DNA from: Perspicuibacillus lycopersici
GTDB lineage: Bacteria; Bacillota; Bacilli; Bacillales; Caldibacillaceae
Assembly: GCF_025660475.1 (NCBI RefSeq)
Contig: NZ_JAOUSF010000008.1
Location: forward strand, 1 to 52,672
Length of the DNA stretch: 52,672 nt
Direction of reading: 5' to 3'
Below are positions 38,786 through 50,440 of this stretch, one piece after another. The translations under genes were made by a program, and so were the position numbers. Every line of letters begins with the position of its first letter. Position 1 is the first letter of the stretch. The notes below the pieces were generated by a model. The model worked only from the letters and a program-made list of their open reading frames with translations. It ran no database searches and was not told the DNA's origin.

Positions 38786-39976
38786 TTATTCCAATATTTT
38801 TATTTTTACTTTCTTCATTCCCCAACGATATGCTTCGCTTTGTGTTGGGAAATAAACATCAATTTTGTAGCCTGATACATTTCCACCAATATCGGCAGCA
38901 ACTGCATAACCATATCCTTCAACCCAAACCTTCGTACCTAACGGAATGACACTTGGGTCAACTGCAATAACTTTTATATTCGGATTGGCTTTTAAATCAA
39001 TACCTGTAGCTGTTCTACCAGAACATCCATTACAATCAGCTGTATAAGCTGTAGATGTTACATAAAACTCTTTCCCAGTTTCCGCACCACGTGATACTGT
39101 TTGCTGAATTACCTTTGTACCGACAGCTACTATTTTGTCCGTAGATTCTTGGACTACTTCTTCACTAATTAATTTTTTGGAAACGACTACGCCATTTTCC
39201 ATAACTACTTCATACTTTTTCTGAAGCTTTCCTTCTTGCCCCGTTTGGACAACCTTTTGTTTTCCATTCTCCAAACTGCTATCCTTCTTAGTTACGACAG
39301 AATAATCAATTGATTCTTCCACTACATCGGTGACTTTTTCAACTCGGATGACTTTAACTACAGAATCTTTCGACAATGTCTGCTCTAGTTCTGGCTCAAT
39401 ACGATCCAATTCATTTAACTTGATTCCTTGTTGTTCTAAAAAGTCAGCGACCGTAGTCGAAGTGGACCATACTTCTTTCTCAGTTCCACCATCATTTACT
39501 ACTACCTTAAATGCAACATCTAGCTGAATCTCCAAATCATTTTTGATTTTCGTATCAGCAGCTACATTTAACTTATCCTGATCGTTCACTACTAGATTTT
39601 GCTCTTTTAAAAATTGCCCAACCGTATCTGATGTCGTCCACACTTTCTGTTCTTCGCCATCAACTTTTAAGATTACTTGCTGTGCTTGCTTCCACACAAT
39701 TTTTTGATTCTCTTTTATTTTCGTATCAAGTGCTGGCGATACATAATCGTGTGCTTTATAGTTAATATCTAAATCTACTAGAATATCTTCTACTGTTTTT
39801 GCATGTGTCCGGATTTCTTTTGTTTCTCCATCCAGTGTTAAGGCAACGGTTGTTTTCGTACCTTCAAATATGAAAAGTCCTGCTATCAATAATACTACTA
39901 AACTAGCAGATATTATGAACCATTGCTTCCTATTCGGTCGCTTTTTAAACAGGCCTTTCATGGTCGTAAAATTCAT
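38786..39976 (-). CDS. yabE: Cell-wall-binding G5/3D-domain protein YabE
   Basis: YabE is an exported Sps/Rpf-type wall-remodelling protein. The 396-aa chain has a signal anchor (about residues 19-37) and three ubiquitin-like DUF348 repeats (about 45-100, 101-153 and 154-212). A G5 domain (about 213-290) and a C-terminal 3D domain (about 303-396; STAYTADCNGC..TATG, then AVDPSVIPLGTKVWVEGYG, then ADIGG) follow. The catalytic Asp residues of the double-psi barrel are in place, implying lytic transglycosylase-like activity by family. It is about 40 aa shorter than B. subtilis YabE. AGGAGG and a consensus promoter precede it. Confidence 0.95.
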   Translation of the reverse strand: MNFTTMKGLFKKRPNRKQWFIISASLVVLLIAGLFIFEGTKTTVALTLDGETKEIRTHAKTVEDILVDLDINYKAHDYVSPALDTKIKENQKIVWKQAQQVILKVDGEEQKVWTTSDTVGQFLKEQNLVVNDQDKLNVAADTKIKNDLEIQLDVAFKVVVNDGGTEKEVWSTSTTVADFLEQQGIKLNELDRIEPELEQTLSKDSVVKVIRVEKVTDVVEESIDYSVVTKKDSSLENGKQKVVQTGQEGKLQKKYEVVMENGVVVSKKLISEEVVQESTDKIVAVGTKVIQQTVSRGAETGKEFYVTSTAYTADCNGCSGRTATGIDLKANPNIKVIAVDPSVIPLGTKVWVEGYGYAVAADIGGNVSGYKIDVYFPTQSEAYRWGMKKVKIKILE

Positions 39977-40002
39977 GAAATTTGCCTCCTTTACATTTGG
40001 AG

Positions 40003-40031
40003 ATTATATAAGAGAATAAACCGGTTGTCAA
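40003..40031 (-). promoter_or_regulatory. yabE sigma-A promoter
   Basis: On the minus strand TTGACA (40031-40026), 17-base spacer, TATAAT (40008-40003), a perfect consensus. I do not see a convincing WalR direct repeat beside it. Confidence 0.88.
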
Positions 40032-40119
40032 ATGAAGGGCGGAAACTGTTTTTCTATTATGTCATATGTTTTTACAATGAGTAAAGGACAAGTTATCGAC
40101 AAATATGTGTAATATTGTC

Positions 40120-40173
40120 AATAAAAAGAGGGGGTTTGACAAGTTTTGCTAAATTTCTTCCTCTTCCCCTCTA
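40120..40173 (-). terminator. Probable tatD terminator
   Basis: AGAGGGG pairs with CCCCTCT across a roughly 30-base loop, followed by TTTTTATT on the minus strand. The large loop lowers confidence. Confidence 0.55.
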
Positions 40174-40181
40174 TCGTATTA

Positions 40182-40946
40182 CTAGATTTTAAAGAGAGCT
40201 TTTGCATTTCGAGTGGTAGCTTCCGCCAGCTCCTCTAATGTTATCTCCTTAATGGCTGCTATTTCCTCCGCTACTAGCCGCACATAGGCAGGCTCATTTC
40301 GCTTTCCTCTGAAAGGATGTGGTGCTAAATACGGACAATCTGTTTCAATCAAAAGCTTCTCCAACGGAACTTCCTTTGCCACCTCTTTCGGCTTTTTCGC
40401 ATTTTTAAAAGTAACTGGACCACCAAGAGAAATGTAAAAGTTCATTTTCACGCATTCTTTCGCAATTTCAGGACTACCACTGAAGCAATGCATAATGCCT
40501 CCAACTTCTTCGGCATGCTCTTCTTTTAATATCGTCATAATATCATCGGTTGCTTCACGATTATGAATAACGATTGGTAGCTTTAGTTTCTTTGCTAGTC
40601 TTATTTGCTTCCGAAAGATTTCTTTTTGGATATCCTTTGGTGATTTATCCCAATGATAGTCCAAGCCCATTTCTCCGATTGCAACAACCTTAGGATGTTT
40701 ACTCAATTCCTCAATCCACTGTAAATCTTCATCCGTACAGTCAATTGCATCTACTGGGTGCCAGCCAATACAACCATATATATGATCGTATGCTTCAATT
40801 AATTCCATTGCTTTTGTAATCGTTGGTCGATCAAATCCAACTACAATCATGTCAGAAACGCCTGCATCCGCCGCTCTATTTATTACTTCCTCTAAATCTT
40901 CGTTAAATTGTTCGTCATTTAAATGTACGTGTGTATCAAATAACAT
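40182..40946 (-). CDS. tatD: TatD-family metal-dependent hydrolase
   Basis: This 254-aa TatD-type protein (YabD) has an amidohydrolase TIM barrel with putative DNase or proofreading activity. Seen: DTHVHLND with the metal His pair, AIGEMGLDYHWD with the metal Glu, VIHNREA, GIMHCFSGS, and LLIETDCPYLAP with the active Asp. The substrate in Bacillus is unknown. It lies between metS and yabE as in B. subtilis and appears cotranscribed with metS only through a strong hairpin. Confidence 0.95.
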   Translation of the reverse strand: MLFDTHVHLNDEQFNEDLEEVINRAADAGVSDMIVVGFDRPTITKAMELIEAYDHIYGCIGWHPVDAIDCTDEDLQWIEELSKHPKVVAIGEMGLDYHWDKSPKDIQKEIFRKQIRLAKKLKLPIVIHNREATDDIMTILKEEHAEEVGGIMHCFSGSPEIAKECVKMNFYISLGGPVTFKNAKKPKEVAKEVPLEKLLIETDCPYLAPHPFRGKRNEPAYVRLVAEEIAAIKEITLEELAEATTRNAKALFKI

Positions 40947-41023
40947 TTTGTTTCACCTTTTTTTATCGACGAATATTTGGTACAAATTACCTATTATTCG
41001 TATATAAATCGCTTTCTTATAGG

Positions 41024-41074
41024 ATAAAAATAACATAGAAATGTTTCTTTTATGTAACATTTCTATGTTATTTT
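41024..41074 (-). terminator. metS terminator, long perfect stem
   Basis: AATAACATAGAAATGTT and its exact complement form a 17-bp perfect stem around a 10-base loop (41029-41072). Short T-rich stretches lie on both sides, so it may act in both directions. Confidence 0.85.
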
Positions 41075-41128
41075 AAGTACAATACTATTATTTTATTGTG
41101 TAATTTTTAAAATTACTAAAACTTACCA

Positions 41129-43192
<2,064 letters not shown>

Positions 43193-43267
43193 TTATTTCC
43201 TATGTTATCTTAACCGCTTATATGAAAAAAATATACATAAAAAACCAAAAAAGTGCAACTTACATCT

Positions 43268-43276
43268 ATCATACCA
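43268..43276 (-). promoter_or_regulatory. Possible metS extended -10 promoter
   Basis: TGG-TATGAT on the minus strand is an extended -10 without a good -35. It would give a leader of about 160 bases containing the hairpin at 43129-43159. Confidence 0.4.
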
Positions 43277-43625
43277 CAAATACATCATTTTCCGCATGAG
43301 TCCACTAGTGAAAGCTTACATCGATCAGTTTGTCAAAATTCTCCATCCAATAAGCAACTGCTAGCTAAAAATCCAATAAAACAAATAATAGGTTTATAAT
43401 TATTTGCATTAAGTTGTCAATTTAAACCAAAAAGGGGGATTTTAGTATTGAATAAATATTCCGCTACTCTTATATTTAGTAATTAATAGTTACCATTTTT
43501 TTGTTGCCAAAAGGCGAAATAGTTGGTATGATTCCCTTTAAAATAACGATACTTATCCTCGTTGTATAAATTTGAAAATAATTTCAAATATTGGTTTAAA
43601 TTATAGGTTTTAGGGTATTAACTTA

Positions 43626-43655
43626 TTGACGGATATAGTAATCCACTGTTACTAT
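43626..43655 (+). promoter_or_regulatory. abrB promoter
   Basis: TTGACG (43626-43631), 18-base spacer, TACTAT (43650-43655). Predicted start near 43662, within Spo0A-like sites. The stretch 43277-43625 holds no gene that I can support. Confidence 0.6.
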
Positions 43656-43661
43656 AAAACT

Positions 43662-43677
43662 AGACGAAACTGTCTAA
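43662..43677 (+). promoter_or_regulatory. Tandem Spo0A-like boxes at the abrB start point
   Basis: AGACGAA (5 of 7) and TGTCTAA (6 of 7 to TGTCGAA) are nine bases apart, just downstream of the -10. Spo0A represses B. subtilis abrB from tandem boxes at the corresponding place. Confidence 0.55.
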
Positions 43678-43730
43678 AATTTACTAGAAAGAGAAATATT
43701 ATAAAAACTATTTATTTTTTGAGAGGGGAA

Positions 43731-44021
43731 ATGAATATGAAGTCAACAGGGATAGTAAGAAAGGTTGATGAATTGGGTCGGGTGGTAATTCCAATCGAAC
43801 TTCGACGAACTCTAGGAATAGAAGAAAAAGATGCATTAGAGATTTATGTCGATGATGATAAAATTATCTTAAAAAAATATAAGCCAAATATGACCTGTCA
43901 TATTACAGGTGATGTTTCCGATGATAATGTTGTTTTTGCAAACGGTAAACTTGTATTAAGTCGCGATGGAGCAGAACAACTATTAAATGAAATTAAAAAT
44001 GCATTTCAACTTGCTAAATAA
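43731..44021 (+). CDS. abrB: Transition-state regulator AbrB
   Basis: AbrB represses post-exponential and sporulation genes, spoVG among them in B. subtilis. The 96-aa chain equals the B. subtilis length: MNMKSTGIVRKVDELGRVVIPIELRRTLGIEEKDALEI forms the swapped-hairpin DNA-binding half, then KPNMTCHITGDVS with the conserved Cys, and the C-terminal multimerisation part. GAGAGGGG precedes the ATG. It is the only protein gene on the plus strand, divergent from metS, as in B. subtilis. The open frame to 43626 covers its own promoter and is not coding. Confidence 0.97.
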   Translation: MNMKSTGIVRKVDELGRVVIPIELRRTLGIEEKDALEIYVDDDKIILKKYKPNMTCHITGDVSDDNVVFANGKLVLSRDGAEQLLNEIKNAFQLAK

Positions 44022-44031
44022 GAGTCAACAA

Positions 44032-44074
44032 TAAAAAGACAAGGGCTACTTCATACAATGTCCTTGTCTTTTTT
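44032..44074. terminator. Bidirectional terminator between abrB and rsmI
   Basis: AAAAAGACAAGG pairs with CCTTGTCTTTTT around a 17-base loop, with T-runs on both strands. It serves the convergent abrB and rsmI. Confidence 0.92.
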
Positions 44075-44089
44075 CTGTCCATACACGGA

Positions 44090-44968
44090 TTATTCCGTTT
44101 CACCATTAATATGGTAAATCTGATAAACCTCACGCTTCCCTACACCGCGATCCTTCGCTGTAGTTTTTATTGCATCCTTTGTTTGCATTCCTTGTTTAAT
44201 GTAATGATCCACATGTTCGACGACATTTAAATTTTCCCACCATACCTGCTGTTCGAAAATATTTTCTTCTTTTGTTCCTTCAATAACGATACAGAACTCT
44301 CCTCGAATCTCTCCTTCTTTCAGCCATTCCAACACCTCTGAAAGAGTTCCGCGTATATATTCTTCAAATTTCTTTGTAAGCTCTCTTCCTAAAACAACAT
44401 TGCGATTACCAAAAACTTCAAATAGGGAAAGCACGGTTTCTTTAATTCGATGAGGGGCTTCATAAAAAATCATCGTTGCCTTTATGTATTTTAATGATTC
44501 TAACTCTGACTCTTTCTCTTTTTTCTTTCTAGGTAAAAAACCGTAAAAATAAAATGGCTGTGGTGCAATACCAGATGCTGTTATTGCAGTTAATGCAGCA
44601 TTTGCACCCGGTAACGAAATAACATTGATCCCTTCCTTAATTGCTTCGGCAACTAATTCATAGCCTGGATCTGATATTGCAGGCATACCAGCATCACTTA
44701 CTAATGCAATAGTTTTCCCCTCCTGCAACATTTGGATTAATTGTCTTCCACTTATTTCCTTATTATGTTCATGATAGCTTGTCATACTTGTCGTTATTTC
44801 AAAATAATTTAATAGCCTTTTTGTATTTCTTGTATCCTCTGCAGCAATTATATCGGCTTCCTTTAAAATCCGAATAGCACGAAAGGTCATATCTTCTAAA
44901 TTTCCAATCGGAGTAGGAACTAAATATAAAATGCCATTATCATTTAGAAAGCTTTTTTGTAATTTCAA
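44090..44968 (-). CDS. rsmI: 16S rRNA (cytidine-1402-2'-O) methyltransferase
   Basis: RsmI (YabC) methylates the ribose of C1402 in the 30S decoding centre. The 292-aa chain has the tetrapyrrole-methylase-like fold: [48 protein letters not shown], and [10 protein letters not shown]. The start is the TTG at 44968, with AGGAG nine bases upstream, inside the end of yazA (29-base overlap). Length equals B. subtilis RsmI. Confidence 0.96.
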   Translation of the reverse strand: MKLQKSFLNDNGILYLVPTPIGNLEDMTFRAIRILKEADIIAAEDTRNTKRLLNYFEITTSMTSYHEHNKEISGRQLIQMLQEGKTIALVSDAGMPAISDPGYELVAEAIKEGINVISLPGANAALTAITASGIAPQPFYFYGFLPRKKKEKESELESLKYIKATMIFYEAPHRIKETVLSLFEVFGNRNVVLGRELTKKFEEYIRGTLSEVLEWLKEGEIRGEFCIVIEGTKEENIFEQQVWWENLNVVEHVDHYIKQGMQTKDAIKTTAKDRGVGKREVYQIYHINGETE

Positions 44969-45227
44969 ATTGTATAACTCCTTTTAAAAATTCCTCTTTT
45001 TTCTTACGTGGAAGTTGTTTAAATCGGTATTCTGCCCGTAATGCGTCTCCTTTTGTAGAAAAGGTTTCATGATAAACTAATTTCACTGGACCTCTTCCTC
45101 TTGTATATTTTGCTCCTGTACCGGAATTATGTGCCTGTAACCTTTTCTCCAAGTCTACCGTGTAGCCACCGTAATAGCTACCATCTTTGCACTCTAATAC
45201 ATAGAAATAATACTCACTTTCCTCCAT
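44940..45227 (-). CDS. yazA: GIY-YIG nuclease-fold protein YazA
   Basis: This 95-aa protein has a UvrC-type GIY-YIG domain: [29 protein letters not shown] with the Tyr pair and catalytic-type Arg. YEHETF-like [18 protein letters not shown] follows with the Glu that holds metal, then the Lys-rich [10 protein letters not shown]. Such proteins are structure-specific nuclease-like; the target is unknown. AAAGGAG precedes the ATG. It overlaps yabB by 14 bases and rsmI by 29, so the three are coupled. Confidence 0.95.
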   Translation of the reverse strand: MEESEYYFYVLECKDGSYYGGYTVDLEKRLQAHNSGTGAKYTRGRGPVKLVYHETFSTKGDALRAEYRFKQLPRKKKEEFLKGVIQFEITKKLSK

Positions 45228-45957
45228 ACAAGATCTCCTTTACTTCCTCCGAATACTCATTATTCGTATTATAGACAATTAGTGGTGGGAGAATTTTTAA
45301 ATCAGAATTTCCATCTTTAATTCCCTCTACTAACACTGTATTTGCTTCCTTACCTAGCCTAGGATGAACAAAACGAAGTCTTTTCGGCTCAATTTTATAC
45401 TTTCTCATTAAAGAGAGAATCTCTAATAATCGACCTGGCCGATGGACAAAGGCTACCTTCCCACCTTGGCGGACTAATTGACTACTTACCTTCACTACAT
45501 CCTCTAACGTACAATAAATCTCATGTCTCGCAATTGCAAATGGCTCTCTTTCATTAATAATGGATCGACCGTTTATTGGAAAATATGGTGGATTGCAGGT
45601 CACAACATCGAATTTACTATGCCCTAACACACTCGGCATCTCTTTAATATCTCCGTGGATTAATTCAATTCGCTGTTCCAGCTGATTATACTCAACACTT
45701 CGCTCAGCCATATCAAATAATCTTTCTTGAATTTCTACTCCTGTTACCGTTCCCTTCGTTCGTGTCGATAATAACAACGGAATAATGCCATTTCCTGTAC
45801 AAAGATCGATTAATCTTCCTTTTTGAATTGGAACATAAACAAATTTTGCTAATAAAACTGCATCTAATGAAAAAGAAAAAACAGAAGGGCTTTGTATAAT
45901 ACGTAAATTTTCTGCTAACAAATAATCTAATCTTTCATCTCCTATTAATTCAACCAT
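45214..45957 (-). CDS. yabB: tRNA1(Val) (adenine-37-N6)-methyltransferase-like protein YabB
   Basis: This is a class I SAM methyltransferase of the TrmN6/YfiC family. Motif I is [24 protein letters not shown] follows, and the N6-adenine catalytic motif NPPYF is present near residue 120. [18 protein letters not shown] at the start is a family signature. The ATG at 45957 gives 247 aa, matching B. subtilis, and is preceded by GGAGG; the open frame begins 11 codons earlier. The tRNA target is by family only. Confidence 0.93.
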   Translation of the reverse strand: MVELIGDERLDYLLAENLRIIQSPSVFSFSLDAVLLAKFVYVPIQKGRLIDLCTGNGIIPLLLSTRTKGTVTGVEIQERLFDMAERSVEYNQLEQRIELIHGDIKEMPSVLGHSKFDVVTCNPPYFPINGRSIINEREPFAIARHEIYCTLEDVVKVSSQLVRQGGKVAFVHRPGRLLEILSLMRKYKIEPKRLRFVHPRLGKEANTVLVEGIKDGNSDLKILPPLIVYNTNNEYSEEVKEILYGGK

Positions 45958-45993
45958 AGAAGCCTCCATCATTTTTTTACCATTAATCATTAC

Positions 45994-46024
45994 TATAAAA
46001 AAACCTTCCTAGAAAAGGAAGGTA
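45994..46024 (-). terminator. yabA intrinsic terminator
   Basis: ACCTTCC pairs with GGAAGGT around a 7-base loop (46003-46023), then seven T on the minus strand. It begins right at the yabA stop and splits yabA from the yabB-yazA-rsmI group. Confidence 0.9.
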
Positions 46025-46396
46025 CTACTTGTTTTTATTTAAGAACGAGAGACAAAACATACAATCTCCCTCTTTACGCAAACTACCAAACTGTAAATTA
46101 CAAATGTGAAAACCTTCATGATATAAACGCGCTAAATTATCATAGCCTTCTCCAATATCAAGAAGTGTTTTTTTATCGACATTTATTTTACTTAAGTTTT
46201 CTTTATTGGCTTGTTTCTCACTTTTTGTCAATCGTTTTTCTAGTTGATGACGTAAATGCTCATTTTCTAGTTTTAGTGAATTATTTTCTTCAATCATATC
46301 GACTAGATGCTGTTTTAATTCCCCTAGTTGCTGATATAGCTGTCCGATTTGTTGCTCCATGTTACTTACCGAATCGAATAGATCCTTTTTATTCAT
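46025..46396 (-). CDS. yabA: Replication initiation control protein YabA
   Basis: YabA binds DnaA and DnaN to limit re-initiation at oriC. The 123-aa chain has an N-terminal tetramerising coiled coil (about residues 1-65: [20 protein letters not shown]..). A basic linker and a C-terminal zinc domain [19 protein letters not shown] with HxC and CxxC follow. I choose the ATG at 46396, preceded by GAGGTGG; the open frame begins 20 codons earlier inside ricT. A terminator follows directly. Confidence 0.96.
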   Translation of the reverse strand: MNKKDLFDSVSNMEQQIGQLYQQLGELKQHLVDMIEENNSLKLENEHLRHQLEKRLTKSEKQANKENLSKINVDKKTLLDIGEGYDNLARLYHEGFHICNLQFGSLRKEGDCMFCLSFLNKNK

Positions 46397-46409
46397 ATTG
46401 TCCACCTCG

Positions 46410-47237
46410 TTAATCCGCGGCTTTACTAGAGATAGCACCTTCTTCAATAATTTCATCTAACGTATATTCAACCACTCTTTGCTGTTTCGCTAACTCGATT
46501 TGAATAACTCGTTCCATTAAGTTCAAGCCGACGACTTTACCATCACCATGAGCCGTATTAATATATTCTCCTAAATCTGGTAACTGCTCTTTTGCACTTT
46601 CATACTCATCATTTTCATATTTTAAACAACACATTAATCTACCACATAAACCAGAAATTTTCGTTGGGTTTAGTGATAAATTCTGATCCTTTGCCATCTT
46701 AATGGAAACTGGATCAAAATCTCCTAAAAAGGTAGAACAGCAAAGCATTCGTCCACATGGACCAATCCCGCCTAACATTTTTGCTTCATCACGAACGCCA
46801 ATTTGGCGAAGCTCAATCCGTGTTTTAAATATAGCAGCTAAGTCTTTTACTAGCTCACGAAAATCAATCCTGCCATCGGCAGTAAAGTAAAATATCACTT
46901 TATTCCGGTCAAATGTAAATTCGACATTGACTAACTTCATATCTAGTAAATGTTCTTCTATTTTTTGACAACCAATGTCATAGGCTTCCTTTGCATCTCT
47001 TCGATTTTCCTCGACTTGCAAACGGTCCTTTTCGTCGGCTATTCGAAGCACTTTTTTCAATGGTAATACTATATCTTCCTCGTCTACCTGCTTATTTGCA
47101 ATGACGACTTTCCCAAACTCTATTCCACGAACCGTTTCCACTATTACATAATGATCCTTTTCGACCGTAATGCCATCTGGATCAAAATAATATATTTTTC
47201 CGGCTTTCTTGAAGCGCACACCAACTACATTATACAA
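46410..47237 (-). CDS. ricT: RicT (YaaT), Fe-S protein of the Ric complex
   Basis: RicT forms the RicAFT (Y-complex) with RicA and RicF, which stimulates RNase Y and sporulation phosphorelay signalling. The 275-aa PSP1-domain protein has six grouped cysteines: C161, C166 and C167 in GPCGRMLCC, and C198, C203 and C204 in GLCGRLMCC. These match the [4Fe-4S] ligands described for the complex. Its start overlaps holB by eight bases. ricA and ricF lie elsewhere. Confidence 0.96.
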   Translation of the reverse strand: MYNVVGVRFKKAGKIYYFDPDGITVEKDHYVIVETVRGIEFGKVVIANKQVDEEDIVLPLKKVLRIADEKDRLQVEENRRDAKEAYDIGCQKIEEHLLDMKLVNVEFTFDRNKVIFYFTADGRIDFRELVKDLAAIFKTRIELRQIGVRDEAKMLGGIGPCGRMLCCSTFLGDFDPVSIKMAKDQNLSLNPTKISGLCGRLMCCLKYENDEYESAKEQLPDLGEYINTAHGDGKVVGLNLMERVIQIELAKQQRVVEYTLDEIIEEGAISSKAAD

Positions 47238-48240
47238 AATTTGATCCCTCCTGCAGCTTAATTAAAAGCTGTTCCATTAAAAGTGGTCCGTTTACATTTG
47301 ATTGTAATCTCTTTTTTGTTTCTAATATTGCTAGAATTTGATTTGCTAGTTTTTCTTTAGAAACCTGAAGGGCATTCTTTTGCCAATCATTTTTTTGATC
47401 TGGGTAGACGAGCATATCGTCACTATCCAGCTGTATATATAATAAATCCTTATAAATATAAAGAAGCATGTCCAAGCCTGTATCTATTTGTGATCTTTCC
47501 TTAAAATGGGATAACCAATCACTATGCAAAAATAATAATGCATCCATTAATTGATTTTTGCTTAGTATTTCATATAATTTTAACACTATTTTCTGTGCTT
47601 GTAAAAACCATTCGTCTTCCTTCATTTCCAATGCCTCTTCTACATTATTCGTTAAATGCGCATAAAGTGGGGCCTTTTCTGGTTTAACCCCTTTATTTAC
47701 CAGTAATCGAATCATTTCATTTTTTGAAAGAGGCTTAAAGGAAACATGTTGACATCTCGAATAAATGGTCGGTAAAATTTTTTGGATATTTTCTGTAATA
47801 AGTATTGCTGTCGTCTTTTGATTTGGCTCCTCTAAAAATTTCAACAAACTATTGGCTGCATTTGTAGTCATTTGATCTGCACCAATTAACATATAAAATT
47901 TTTGTGACGATTCCATTCCTTTTTTTGAAAATTCCTGTTGTAACAAATGGATTTGTTCCTTTTTAATTGACGCGCCATCTGGCTCAACAATATGTAAATC
48001 CGGATGGTTCCCATGATTAATTCTTTGGCAATGAATACATTGCTCACATGGCTGAAATCCATCCTTAAGATTTAAACAAAATAAAGCTTTGGCAAAGTAG
48101 AGTCCAATCTCTTTCTTCCCAGTACCCCTCATTCCTTCGAAAAGGTATGCATGGGCAATCCGATCCTTGATCAAAGCATTTTTTATTAACTTCATTACCG
48201 TTGGCTGCAAATTATATAATTCATTCCAAGTATTTTCCAT
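47230..48240 (-). CDS. holB: DNA polymerase III delta' subunit
   Basis: HolB is the stator of the clamp loader. The AAA+ fold carries GMRGTGKKE in place of a strict Walker A, a four-Cys zinc module (C58 through CEQCIHC), LKFLEEPN, and the arginine-finger SRC. I choose the ATG at 48240 (336 aa), which aligns with B. subtilis HolB; a GTG three codons upstream is possible. It follows yaaR after 38 bases and overlaps ricT. Confidence 0.96.
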   Translation of the reverse strand: MENTWNELYNLQPTVMKLIKNALIKDRIAHAYLFEGMRGTGKKEIGLYFAKALFCLNLKDGFQPCEQCIHCQRINHGNHPDLHIVEPDGASIKKEQIHLLQQEFSKKGMESSQKFYMLIGADQMTTNAANSLLKFLEEPNQKTTAILITENIQKILPTIYSRCQHVSFKPLSKNEMIRLLVNKGVKPEKAPLYAHLTNNVEEALEMKEDEWFLQAQKIVLKLYEILSKNQLMDALLFLHSDWLSHFKERSQIDTGLDMLLYIYKDLLYIQLDSDDMLVYPDQKNDWQKNALQVSKEKLANQILAILETKKRLQSNVNGPLLMEQLLIKLQEGSNFV

Positions 48241-48278
48241 TCCTACCACTCTTCTTCATTTACTTTCCGGTTGCTGTT

Positions 48279-48719
48279 TTACGTATATAAGTTGATTAAT
48301 AATCCTTTTATTTCTCCCAATAGCGCTAATATTTTCATATTCTTTTCTTGGCTAGCTAATAGTTCATCTGCCAATTGAACTAGCTTTTCATCAATAGTTT
48401 GTACAATTTTTAATATTCGGTTTTGCCCAAATTGATTCCACGACTGATTGCTTTGCATCTCCAAGCCATAGTCTATCGTTTCCTTTAGGAAACTTTGCAC
48501 AAGACCCCGGTATTTAGCTAAATCACGGAAATTTTTCGATCTTGCTAACCGGTCCCCAGCCTTTTCTAGTTCAACTAATAGCTGTTGTAGCTGTCCCATT
48601 TGTAATTTTTCGTTTTGATTTTTCACTATTTCTTGGAAATTAACATTTCCCTTGGAAGGTACCTTTACTTCCTGATGCAATTGTTTCATCTTCACCGGAT
48701 AGTCTTGATTTACTTTCAT
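48279..48719 (-). CDS. yaaR: YaaR, DUF327 protein
   Basis: This 146-aa DUF327 protein has unknown biochemical function and is found between darA and holB in Bacillaceae. The sequence is largely helical and Gln/Leu-rich: a charged N-terminus VPSKGNVNFQ, then QLQQLLVELEKAGDRLARSKNFRDLAKYR, and a second helical half after residue 90. There is no TM or catalytic motif. ATGGAGGAG precedes the ATG. Confidence 0.93.
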   Translation of the reverse strand: MKVNQDYPVKMKQLHQEVKVPSKGNVNFQEIVKNQNEKLQMGQLQQLLVELEKAGDRLARSKNFRDLAKYRGLVQSFLKETIDYGLEMQSNQSWNQFGQNRILKIVQTIDEKLVQLADELLASQEKNMKILALLGEIKGLLINLYT

Positions 48720-48776
48720 CCTGCTCCTCCATGTAATGGGAAATTATTTATTTTATAGAACGAATACAGAATTGAA

Positions 48777-48798
48777 GCAATCGGAAAGGTCCGATTGC
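48777..48798 (-). terminator. Hairpin between darA and yaaR
   Basis: GCAATCGG pairs with CCGATTGC around a 6-base loop, 20 bases after the darA stop. The following bases (TTCAATT) are only weakly T-rich, so it may end only part of the transcripts. Confidence 0.55.
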
Positions 48799-48817
48799 CT
48801 CTTATAATATGAATAGT

Positions 48818-49237
<420 letters not shown>

Positions 49238-49445
49238 TTAATATCAAAAAATTAAATTGAATTTTTATAATTTTTAGATTCGTATTGTTATAGAAAATCG
49301 TACCGACTAAGTTCATATCAATCTAGACCTTCTACCTTATCCTATGTAATCGCCTATATTTTTGTTCATCAATTGAAACAGCCTTAAATCCTATAAGTAT
49401 TTTTATCCAAATAATGGTTTCAAACTATTGAATAATACACTGAGA

Positions 49446-49494
49446 AGACCGGATATTCGTTGACTTTTGAAAGAAAAGGCAACGAATTCGGTCT
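49446..49494. repeat. Long near-perfect inverted repeat between tmk and darA
   Basis: AGACCG and ATTCGTTG on the left pair with CAACGAAT and CGGTCT on the right. The stem extends inward as CTTTT-GAAAG-AAAAG after one A-G mismatch. That is about 19 bp in a 49-base element with one small bulge. No T-run follows on either strand. Confidence 0.75.
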
Positions 49495-49513
49495 GCAGGC
49501 TATTTACCAAAAC

Positions 49514-49560
49514 TAAAATAAAGACCCAAGGAATAATTAAAACCATCCTCCTTGGGTCTT
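49514..49560 (-). terminator. tmk intrinsic terminator
   Basis: AAGACCCAAGGA pairs with TCCTTGGGTCTT (49521-49560), a 12-bp perfect stem with a 16-base loop, then TTTATTTTAG on the minus strand. Confidence 0.85.
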
Positions 49561-49602
49561 CAAACGCTGTAGATCAACAATTACTTTTAAGATAGCAACT
49601 TT

Positions 49603-50238
49603 TTAACGTTTTTGTACGCAGTCCATAATATATGCTTTTGCTGCTTTTTTTACTTCCTCTACCGTCTGATTTGCATCAATTTTTTTAATTCGATTTGGAA
49701 ATTGTTCTGCAAGTGTTAAATAGCCTTCACGAACAAGCTTATGGAAGCTTAAACCTTCTAAATCAAGACGATTAACCTCTGAAGATCGATTTTTCTTAAT
49801 CCTCGCTAATCCAATCTCAGGTTCAATATCAAAATATAAGGTAAGATTAGGCATTGTATTTTCAACAGCAAATTCATTAATGGCTAATACTTCCTCTACT
49901 CCGATTTTTCTCGCATATCCTTGATATACGATTGAAGCATCAATAAACCGATCACATAACACAATATCTCCTTTTTCCAGAGCAGGAACAACCTTTTGTA
50001 CTAAATGCTGTCTTCGAGCTGCCGCATACAATAGTGCTTCTGTTTTCGGATCCATTTCCGTATGTGCTTTATCCAAAATAATATTCCGGATTTTTTCTGC
50101 AATTGGAATACCGCCTGGTTCCCTCGTTAAAATGACAGAATAGCCTTCTGTTTGAAGCTCCTCGGCAATTAATTGGATTATAGTTGTTTTCCCTGCCCCT
50201 TCTGGTCCTTCTACCGTTATAAATAGTCCTTTATTCAT
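49603..50238 (-). CDS. tmk: Thymidylate kinase
   Basis: Tmk phosphorylates dTMP to dTDP. The 211-aa chain has the P-loop GPEGAGKT (11-18), [13 protein letters not shown] with the DR[YFH]-type partner [16 protein letters not shown] near residue 95, and a Lys-rich LID region [16 protein letters not shown] choose the ATG at 50238, preceded by GGAGG; the open frame starts 20 codons earlier. A terminator separates it from darA. Confidence 0.97.
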   Translation of the reverse strand: MNKGLFITVEGPEGAGKTTIIQLIAEELQTEGYSVILTREPGGIPIAEKIRNIILDKAHTEMDPKTEALLYAAARRQHLVQKVVPALEKGDIVLCDRFIDASIVYQGYARKIGVEEVLAINEFAVENTMPNLTLYFDIEPEIGLARIKKNRSSEVNRLDLEGLSFHKLVREGYLTLAEQFPNRIKKIDANQTVEEVKKAAKAYIMDCVQKR

Positions 50239-50330
50239 GCTATCCTCCAAGTTGTTTAAATGCTTGTCCATAAAGTATTGCTGTCTTCTTCGTAACATGT
50301 TGTTATTTAGAATTAGTTTGGAGATTAACA

Positions 50331-50359
50331 GATATATTATTTATCTTATTAAATATCAA
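50331..50359 (-). promoter_or_regulatory. Possible tmk promoter
   Basis: On the minus strand TTGATA (50359-50354), 17-base spacer, TATATC (50336-50331). Nearby at 50389-50411 an 8-bp stem GTAATGTA/TACATTAC may be a weak yaaO terminator. Confidence 0.42.
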
Positions 50360-50440
50360 CAATCTTTTAGAAAACAGCTTAAAGTATTGTAATGTAAGGA
50401 ATATACATTACTTATCGAAACAATACGATTTATATGAAAC

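Noticed and set aside
40032..40119. WalR (TGTWAH-N5-TGTWAH) site upstream of yabE
   Set aside because: Only partial half-sites with wrong bases or spacing.
43448..43486. Short plus-strand frame after AAAAAGGGGG (TTG start, 12 codons)
   Set aside because: Only 12 codons with no recognisable role; probably chance in the abrB-metS gap.
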